Shown piece by piece: positions 1-4,308 of a DNA stretch of 7,418 nucleotides. A program made the translations under genes and the position numbers. How positions within the stretch are numbered: position 1 is the first letter of the stretch; every line of letters starts with the position of its first letter. The notes below the pieces were generated by a model, which saw nothing but the letters and a program-made list of their open reading frames with translations, searched no databases and had not been told where the DNA came from. The DNA is from Anaerolineae bacterium (GTDB taxonomy: Bacteria > Chloroflexota > Anaerolineae > Aggregatilineales > UBA3940), in contig JAFGNO010000032.1 in assembly GCA_016926985.1 (NCBI GenBank), forward strand, positions 1-7,418, given 5' to 3'.

Positions 1-1
1 G

Positions 2-445
2 AACTATGTCAGGAAAAAATATAACCTGATCATTGGACCGATGACTGCGGAACTGGCCAAAATCAATATCGGGGCTGCCCTTGATATTGGCGAAGAACTG
101 CGCATGGATATTCAGGGGCGGGACCAGGTGGATGGGCTCCCGAAGATGCTGACTCTGTCCACTAAAGAGATTGTTGAGGCGCTGAAAGAACCCCTTGATA
201 TGATCGCCGACGTGGTGAAAAAGGTTCTTGAGCGTACACCGCCTGAACTGGCTTCGGATATCATTGATCGCGGGATGGTGCTGACCGGTGGAACGGCTTT
301 GCTCCGGGGTATTGATGCATTCCTTACCAGAGAAACAAGTATACCGGCGTTTCTCAGTGATGACCCGGTTGGCGCTTCGGCTTTAGGTGCTTCGCGTGGC
401 CTGGAGCGGGTGGATACGCTGCAGCGCTCAACACCTGATATGTAA
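2..445 (+). CDS. mreB: Rod shape-determining protein MreB, C-terminal part (cut by left edge)
   Basis: Actin-like ATPase that forms membrane-associated filaments and directs the elongation cell-wall machinery. The frame is open from base 2, and 147 codons are visible of a family length of about 340, so the start and the N-terminal phosphate-binding motifs lie outside the window. The visible part begins with YVRKKYNLIIG followed by TAELAKINIGAA, typical of the middle of MreB. The C-terminal nucleotide-binding stretch GMVLTGGTALLRGID is at about 272-316, and the ending DPVGASALGASRGLE is typical of the family. The motif reads GGT where MreB usually has GGG, a mild change. No mreC or mreD follows: the gene ends at a terminator facing rex, so it is the last gene of its transcript. 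Mbl or another MreB paralogue is possible because the N-terminus is missing. Confidence 0.95.
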   Translation, partial: NYVRKKYNLIIGPMTAELAKINIGAALDIGEELRMDIQGRDQVDGLPKMLTLSTKEIVEALKEPLDMIADVVKKVLERTPPELASDIIDRGMVLTGGTALLRGIDAFLTRETSIPAFLSDDPVGASALGASRGLERVDTLQRSTPDM

Positions 446-466
446 ACCGAATGGGCGCGAACTCTT

Positions 467-506
467 ACCGGGGCGCACGTAAATGTCACCCCGGTTTGTT
501 ATTTTT
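467..506 (+). terminator. Rho-independent terminator after mreB
   Basis: A 7-bp perfect stem, ACCGGGG at 467-473 and CCCCGGT at 489-495, encloses a 15-nt loop and is followed by TTTGTTATTTTT. The T-tract is on the plus strand, so this terminates mreB. It overlaps the last codons of rex on the other strand. No matching T-tract is seen on the leftward side of the hairpin, so it is a weaker candidate as a rex terminator. Confidence 0.75.
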
Positions 507-1122
507 CTAGGTAGTAGGTCATACGTTGAAGATGGATGACGGGATCGATGTACTGCACGCGGATATCGCCGGGTACGATCAGGGCAATGGGAGCATAGTT
601 TAGGATCGCCCTGATGCCGGCTTTGACTAGCGCATCAGCAACTTCTTGGGCAGCATCCGCTGGTGTAGCAATCATCGCCACCCTGATCCTGGCTTCTTCG
701 ATTGAGTTGCCCATTTTGTTTACCGGCATAATTTCCAGCTCGTTGATCTTTTGACCGATCTTGGCCGGGTCATTGTCAAATAGTTGGGCAATGCGAAATC
801 CACGGTGTGAGAATCCCCCATAGTGAGCGAGCGCTCGGCCCAGGTCTCCCACGCCTACCAGTGCGACAGGCCATTCGCGGTTGACGTTAAGGATTTGTTC
901 CAGTTCGCCGCACAGCTTGCCGATATGATATCCCGTCCCTTGTTTTCCGAATTCACCAAAATGCGAGAGGTCTTTACGGATTTGAGCAGAACTAATTCCC
1001 AGCCAGCGGCCCAATTCCCGTGACGAGGTGACCTCGATGCCTTCTGATAACAGGCGCTTCAATGCACGAAGGTAAATTGGCAGCCTGCCAATAACAATGT
1101 CGGGAACTGGGGATCTGTCCAT
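499..1122 (-). CDS. rex: Redox-sensing transcriptional repressor Rex
   Basis: Homodimeric DNA-binding repressor that responds to the NADH/NAD+ ratio; in characterised bacteria it controls respiratory and fermentative genes. The protein is 207 aa, the usual family size. A winged-helix domain covers about residues 1-80, with SSRELGRWLGISSAQIRKDL at 33-52 followed by the very conserved SHFGEFGKQGTGY. A Rossmann domain follows, with GVGDLG (GxGxxG) at 90-95 and FDNDP at 115-119, where Asp116 is the acidic residue expected for NAD(H) specificity. The C-terminus IHLQRMTYYL matches the domain-swapped dimer helix. I chose the ATG at 1122 because GGAGG lies 6 nt upstream and because family proteins start just before the xxRLPxYxRxLK motif; the frame stays open to a GTG at 1203, but that extension is not Rex-like. 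The gene is convergent with mreB and divergent from the gbsR-like gene. A palindrome over its likely -10 suggests autoregulation. Confidence 0.96.
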   Translation of the reverse strand: MDRSPVPDIVIGRLPIYLRALKRLLSEGIEVTSSRELGRWLGISSAQIRKDLSHFGEFGKQGTGYHIGKLCGELEQILNVNREWPVALVGVGDLGRALAHYGGFSHRGFRIAQLFDNDPAKIGQKINELEIMPVNKMGNSIEEARIRVAMIATPADAAQEVADALVKAGIRAILNYAPIALIVPGDIRVQYIDPVIHLQRMTYYLEK

Positions 1123-1128
1123 CTGGAG

Positions 1129-1133
1129 CCTCC
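1129..1133 (-). promoter_or_regulatory. Ribosome binding site of rex (decides the start)
   Basis: GGAGG on the minus strand lies 6 nt before the ATG at 1122. It supports the short 207-aa form of Rex over the 234-aa open frame starting at GTG 1203. Confidence 0.85.
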
Positions 1134-1155
1134 AAAACAGGCATGATCTCTGTAC

Positions 1156-1176
1156 TGTGGTCGATATCTTACCACA
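1156..1176. promoter_or_regulatory. Palindrome over the rex -10, candidate autoregulatory operator
   Basis: A perfect 6-bp inverted repeat, TGTGGT at 1156-1161 and ACCACA at 1171-1176, is separated by 9 bp. The right arm continues as ACCACAAC, giving TTGTGG on the minus strand, which resembles the TTGTGA half-site of known Rex operators. The known operator is an 18-bp TTGTGA-N6-TCACAA palindrome, so this 21-bp site is not canonical. It encloses the predicted -10 of rex, a position suited to repression. Binding by Rex is inferred. Confidence 0.45.
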
Positions 1177-1194
1177 ACACAAACTGAGTGGAAA
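1166..1194 (-). promoter_or_regulatory. Predicted rex promoter
   Basis: Read on the minus strand, TTTCCA (1194-1189) and TAAGAT (1171-1166) are separated by 17 bp. Each box matches 4 of 6 consensus bases. The predicted start is about 35-40 nt upstream of the rex ATG. The -10 lies within the 1156-1176 palindrome and the -35 lies within the 1187-1204 palindrome. Confidence 0.4.
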
Positions 1195-1204
1195 ACGTAC
1201 CACT
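1187..1204. repeat. Second short palindrome, over the rex -35
   Basis: AGTGG at 1187-1191 and CCACT at 1200-1204 form a 5-bp inverted repeat with an 8-bp spacer, 18 bp in total. It shares the GTGG/CCAC core with the 1156-1176 palindrome, but the arm spacing differs. It covers the predicted rex -35 and reaches the first two bases of the MITE target duplication. It could be a second regulator site or chance. Confidence 0.3.
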
Positions 1205-1211
1205 AATCCAC
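1203..1211. repeat. Left copy of 9-bp target-site duplication
   Basis: CTAATCCAC immediately left of the element is repeated exactly at 1359-1367 immediately right of it. A perfect 9-bp direct repeat touching both ends of inverted repeats is the mark of transposition. Because the next base is C on both sides, a 10-bp duplication overlapping the element end is also possible. Confidence 0.85.
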
Positions 1212-1358
1212 CAGGGCTTTATCATTCTCGGGAAATGAGATGACCTCGCACTGGTAGTGTCAACAAACAACCAGAAAGCGAGGTTATCAATGACGACACT
1301 CAGCCAGATAAGGCTCTGGCGCTTATCACTACCCCAATTGGAGAACGATAAAGCCCTG
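1212..1358. mobile_element. 147-bp MITE-like non-autonomous transposable element
   Basis: The ends are inverted repeats of 18 bp with one mismatch: CAGGGCTTTATCATTCTC at 1212-1229 and GAGAACGATAAAGCCCTG at 1341-1358. They are flanked by exact 9-bp duplications (1203-1211 and 1359-1367). The 111-bp interior is too small for a transposase, and none of its frames shows a recognisable transposase segment, so an element elsewhere must have moved it. The interior holds smaller inverted repeats: ACCTCGC 1243-1249 with GCGAGGT 1278-1284; GGTAGTG 1253-1259 with CACTACC 1327-1333; AGTGTC 1256-1261 with GACACT 1295-1300; GATAAG 1307-1312 with CTTATC 1322-1327. The CAGGG ends and 9-bp duplication resemble IS4- or ISAs1-type elements, but that family assignment is tentative. 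It sits between the divergent rex and gbsR promoters without breaking either gene. Confidence 0.85.
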
Positions 1359-1367
1359 CTAATCCAC
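1359..1367. repeat. Right copy of 9-bp target-site duplication
   Basis: CTAATCCAC, identical to 1203-1211, directly follows the right inverted repeat of the element. The perfect identity suggests a fairly recent insertion. Confidence 0.85.
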
Positions 1368-1394
1368 CGATCGTACATTCCACCGGTTGACGGA

Positions 1395-1423
1395 TTGACT
1401 TTGAGTGGGGCGTTGGATATGAT
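1395..1423 (+). promoter_or_regulatory. Strong sigma70-type promoter of the gbsR-like operon
   Basis: TTGACT (1395-1400) and TATGAT (1418-1423) are separated by exactly 17 bp, with 5 of 6 consensus bases in each box. A start near 1430 would leave a leader of about 30 nt before the ATG at 1462. A second TTGAC at 1387-1391 lies just upstream. The promoter begins 28 bp downstream of the MITE duplication, so it belongs to the host sequence, not the element. GATAT 1416-1420 and ATATC 1431-1435 form a small inverted repeat over the -10 and start region that could bind a regulator. Confidence 0.7.
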
Positions 1424-1461
1424 TTGTTTAATATCTTTTAATTCGTTTGGAAAGAATGAAT

Positions 1462-2013
1462 ATGGATGAAACACTCCAGGCAGTAAGAGACAGTATGATT
1501 ATGGGCTTGGGCCAGCTCACCGACTTCTTTGGCTTCAGCCCTGTGATGGGACATCTGTACGGGGCTTTGCTGATGAGTCCGGAGCCGCTGTCGCTGGATG
1601 AGCTTGAGGAGATTGTTGGGAAATCCAAAGCCAGTGTCAGTATGAATATGCGCGCACTGGAGCGGTGGGGGATGGTGCGCGTTGCCTGGGTAAAAGGGGA
1701 TCGCCGAAAGTTTTACGAAGCCGAGGGCGATCTATGGCAGGTTATAAAAACAGTCATTGAGAGCCGCGAAAGGCGCGAAGTAGGTGTTGCACTGGAGGTT
1801 CTTGGCGCAAATGTCAGGTCTCTTGAGGAAGCTGCTCCTGGATTGGACAATGGAGACCGCGAACTGGCTGCCTATTATCTTGACCGGGTAAATGAACTGC
1901 AGGGCTTTTTCAGGTTTGCGCAAACAGCGCTTGAAATGCTGCTGGCTCAGAGTAGTCCGCCTCGAATTGATGATATTGTGGCGACCGTTGACCGGGGTAG
2001 TCGGTCTGAATAG
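1462..2013 (+). CDS. GbsR/MarR-family winged-helix transcriptional regulator
   Basis: Predicted DNA-binding regulator of the GbsR branch of the MarR superfamily. Known members (GbsR, OpcR) repress choline and glycine betaine genes, but many homologues have other or unknown targets, so the effector here is not predicted. The protein is 183 aa. FGFSPVMGHLYGALLMS at 23-39 is the family start helix, PLSLDELEEIVGKSKASVSM at 42-61 is the helix-turn-helix, and NMRALERWGMVRVAWVKGDR at 62-81 is the recognition helix plus wing. The rest is helical and probably dimerises. I chose the ATG at 1462 because GGAAAG (1449-1454) lies 7 nt upstream; ATG 1456 and TTG 1447 are in frame but too close to or before that site. 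The prenyl synthase gene follows after 38 bp on the same strand, so the two probably share a transcript. Confidence 0.88.
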   Translation: MDETLQAVRDSMIMGLGQLTDFFGFSPVMGHLYGALLMSPEPLSLDELEEIVGKSKASVSMNMRALERWGMVRVAWVKGDRRKFYEAEGDLWQVIKTVIESRERREVGVALEVLGANVRSLEEAAPGLDNGDRELAAYYLDRVNELQGFFRFAQTALEMLLAQSSPPRIDDIVATVDRGSRSE

Positions 2014-2051
2014 GAGACCAAGAAGCTGGCAGGTTTTTTAGGAGATAAATG

Positions 2052-2996
2052 ATGAACTTGGAACAGGCGTTGGATGCCGTTAACAGGCGTATGGAGTCGG
2101 TGGTTGCCAGTGATGTCGCGGTCCTTGAGAGGGCGAGCAGGCACATTATCAGCGCAGGAGGAAAGCGGGTTCGTCCCCGGATCCTTCTGCTAACCTATCT
2201 GGCAAATGGAGGGACTGACCTCGAGATCGCTGTGCCGGTATCTGCAGCAATTGAGCTTGTTCATACCGCCACGCTTGTTCATGACGATATCAACGATCAT
2301 GGCACAATGCGCAGGGGCAGGGTGACCATTAATGAAAAATGGGGACGCACCTTTGCATTACTCACCGGGGATTTTTTGTTTACGAAAGTATATGAACTTA
2401 TGGCGCCTTATGGCGATCTGAATATCACATTTGCTGAGGCGACAGTTGCGCTGGTCGAAGGCGAGACTCTGCAGGCATCTGCAGCCAAAGACAATTCATT
2501 GAATCGTGAGATATATCAGATGATTGTCGCCAAAAAAACTGCTTCGCTGTTCAGGGCGTCTGCCATGTTGGGTGCTCAACTGGCAGACGCGGAAAAAACG
2601 GTGGTCGATACCTACGGCGAATATGGATTCTATGTAGGATTGGCCTTCCAGATTGTTGACGATTTGCTCGATCTTGTTGGAGATACTCGGCTGATGGGCA
2701 AGCAGTCCGGCGTGGATATGATTCAGGGGAAAGGTGTTGCCGCTGCGGTCTCCGTTGCTTCTGACAATGGTGGTGTCCACGATAACTCTGCTGTACTTCT
2801 GGCTTCTGAGCAGCAGATAGATCCTTTCGGCGATGTCAAACGCCGTATGATTGAAACCGGAGCGGTGGCGGAGGGACAGAATATGGCCAGGATAGCCGTA
2901 TTGCAGGCGCACGCCTCACTGGACAAATTGCCCCGACAGCCGTATATGGACGAACTTCGGAAAATCGTTGACCAGGTGCTTCATCGAGAAAAATAG
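2052..2996 (+). CDS. Polyprenyl diphosphate synthase (trans-isoprenyl chain elongation)
   Basis: Class I isoprenyl diphosphate synthase that adds isopentenyl diphosphate units to an allylic primer, using Mg2+ bound by two aspartate-rich motifs. The protein is 314 aa. GGKRVRP at 36-42 is the IPP-binding motif; DDIND at 78-82 is the first aspartate-rich motif, followed by MRRG; DDLLD at 203-207 is the second, followed by GKQSGVD at 216-222. The residue five before the first motif is Ala, which in the family leaves the product pocket open and suits a long chain such as a menaquinone side chain rather than C15 or C20. Chain length is inferred. Two ATGs are adjacent (2049 and 2052); AGGAG at 2040-2044 is 4 nt before the first and 7 nt before the second, so I favour 2052. 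It follows the gbsR-like gene after 38 bp. An octaprenyl/heptaprenyl synthase or a geranylgeranyl synthase label would both be compatible with the fold. Confidence 0.93.
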   Translation: MNLEQALDAVNRRMESVVASDVAVLERASRHIISAGGKRVRPRILLLTYLANGGTDLEIAVPVSAAIELVHTATLVHDDINDHGTMRRGRVTINEKWGRTFALLTGDFLFTKVYELMAPYGDLNITFAEATVALVEGETLQASAAKDNSLNREIYQMIVAKKTASLFRASAMLGAQLADAEKTVVDTYGEYGFYVGLAFQIVDDLLDLVGDTRLMGKQSGVDMIQGKGVAAAVSVASDNGGVHDNSAVLLASEQQIDPFGDVKRRMIETGAVAEGQNMARIAVLQAHASLDKLPRQPYMDELRKIVDQVLHREK

Positions 2997-3020
2997 CAAT
3001 TCTTCTGTGACGCAATTCTT
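2996..3020 (+). repeat. 9-bp direct repeat in the prenyl synthase-obg gap
   Basis: GCAATTCTT occurs at 2996-3004 and again at 3012-3020, a 16-bp period. The second copy touches the predicted obg -35. It may be a regulator site or chance in a short AT-rich gap. Confidence 0.35.
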
Positions 3021-3048
3021 TGCTTTACAGCATGCCTCAGGGTAATCT
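3020..3048 (+). promoter_or_regulatory. Predicted obg promoter, possibly giving a leaderless mRNA
   Basis: TTGCTT (3020-3025) and TAATCT (3043-3048) are separated by 17 bp, with 4 of 6 and 4 of 6 consensus matches. The -10 ends only 6 nt before the obg ATG at 3055, so transcription would begin at or next to the start codon. No good Shine-Dalgarno is present: only AGGG about 11 nt before the ATG. This geometry matches leaderless genes known in other bacterial phyla. Confidence 0.45.
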
Positions 3049-3054
3049 AACTGC

Positions 3055-4308
3055 ATGTTAGATGAGGTAAAAATCTATGTTAAAGGCGGTGATGGCGGCG
3101 CTGGCGCGGTTGCCTTCCGCCGTGAGAAATATGTCCCGCTGGGTGGCCCTTCAGGAGGCGACGGTGGCAAAGGTGGCGATGTTCTTTTTGTTGTTGATCC
3201 ACGCCTGAGTACGCTGGCAGCCTTCCAGAAGCGGGTTCATTTTAAGGCTGAAAGCGGCAAACATGGCAGCAGCAATAACAAAACCGGCGCATCGGGAAGC
3301 GACCATACTGTCTATCTGCCCCCAGGGTCAATTGTCAGGGATATAGATACCGGTCAGGTGCTGGCTGACCTGGTTAAACCGGGCCAGCACTTTCTGGCTG
3401 CGCAGGGGGGGCGTGGCGGGAGGGGGAATTCACGATTCAAAACATCCACCAATCAGGCCCCCCGGATGGCAGAAAAGGGAGAGCTTGGCCAGGAACGGTG
3501 GCTCCTTATTGAACTGAAGCTGATTGCAGATGTCGGCATTGTTGGCGTACCCAACGCCGGGAAATCAACTTTACTGTCCGTGATCAGCGCTGCCCGTCCG
3601 AAAATTGCGCCTTATCCCTTTACGACCCTGGAACCCAATCTGGGCGTGGCCATTGTTGGTGATCGTGAACTGGTGTTTGCTGATATCCCCGGCCTGGTGG
3701 AGGGGGCTCACGCCGGAGTAGGACTTGGACACAGCTTTTTGAAACATATTCAGCGCACGCGGTTGTTGATCCATCTGCTGGATGGGGCAAGCAGCAACCC
3801 GATGGGTGATTTTGTCCAGATTTCAACGGAGTTGGCCCTCTATGACGAATCGCTGGGCAAGCGGCCTCAGATAGTCGCATTAAACAAGATAGACCTACCA
3901 CAGGCGCAGGAGCTTTGGCCTGAAATCAAGGAGGAAATATCCGGGCATGGGCTGCCAGTTGTCGCGATTTCAGGCGCGACTCATCAGGGTATCCAGGATT
4001 TGCTTAATCTTGCGTTAGAGTCCTATGACAGCTTGCCTGAGCCTGAGCAGGAACCCACTATCCCGGTCTTCCGTCCCAAAGAGGACGAAGATCTCTTCCA
4101 GGTGACTCGTGAGGGAGATGTGTTTCGGGTGACCGGAAAACGGATTGAGCGCGCGGCGGCTGTGACATACTGGCAGTACGATGAAGCAGTGCTTCGATTC
4201 CAGCGTATCCTGGCGGCGCTGGGCATCACTGATGCACTGATCGCTGCTGGGATACGGGTGGGTGACACGGTTCTCATTGGAGATTATGAACTTGAGTGGG
4301 CTGAATAA
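3055..4308 (+). CDS. obg: GTPase Obg (CgtA), ribosome assembly and stress GTPase
   Basis: Essential GTPase that binds the 50S ribosomal subunit and links ribosome assembly to the stringent response and cell cycle. The protein is 417 aa, a normal length. The glycine-rich Obg fold covers about 1-158, starting MLDEVKIYVKGGDGGAGAVA. The G domain has G1 GVPNAGKST at 164-172, G2 PFTTLEPNLG at 188-197, G3 DIPGLVEGA at 210-218, G4 NKID at 277-280 and G5 SGAT at 306-309, where SA is more usual. The C-terminal OCT domain covers about 337-415, including VFRVTGKRIERAAAVT. The start is fixed by the family N-terminus. It follows the prenyl synthase after 58 bp and overlaps the next gene by 23 nt. It lacks the common rplU-rpmA neighbours upstream. 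Expression is probably from its own promoter plus read-through. Confidence 0.97.
   Translation: MLDEVKIYVKGGDGGAGAVAFRREKYVPLGGPSGGDGGKGGDVLFVVDPRLSTLAAFQKRVHFKAESGKHGSSNNKTGASGSDHTVYLPPGSIVRDIDTGQVLADLVKPGQHFLAAQGGRGGRGNSRFKTSTNQAPRMAEKGELGQERWLLIELKLIADVGIVGVPNAGKSTLLSVISAARPKIAPYPFTTLEPNLGVAIVGDRELVFADIPGLVEGAHAGVGLGHSFLKHIQRTRLLIHLLDGASSNPMGDFVQISTELALYDESLGKRPQIVALNKIDLPQAQELWPEIKEEISGHGLPVVAISGATHQGIQDLLNLALESYDSLPEPEQEPTIPVFRPKEDEDLFQVTREGDVFRVTGKRIERAAAVTYWQYDEAVLRFQRILAALGITDALIAAGIRVGDTVLIGDYELEWAE

Noticed and set aside
1123..1203. 27-residue N-terminal extension of Rex to a GTG at 1203
   Set aside because: The extension is Cys- and Trp-containing and unlike Rex. A strong GGAGG sits 6 nt before the internal ATG at 1122, and the extension would span the predicted promoter.
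1257..1469. 70-codon open frame from inside the MITE into the start of the gbsR-like gene
   Set aside because: It begins at a GTG without a binding site, runs across the element end and duplication, and has no recognisable transposase content. It is a chance frame.
1169..1474. 101-codon minus-strand open frame crossing the MITE
   Set aside because: It spans element, duplication and promoter sequence, with no family resemblance and no ribosome binding site.
3405..3427. G-runs (including G7 at 3405-3411) as a phase-variation tract
   Set aside because: They encode the normal glycine/arginine-rich QGGRGGRGN segment of Obg. Obg is generally essential, so switching by slippage is unlikely.
3571..3901. 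Minus-strand open frames inside obg
   Set aside because: They are shadows of the GC-rich G-domain coding sequence, with no ribosome binding site or recognisable product.
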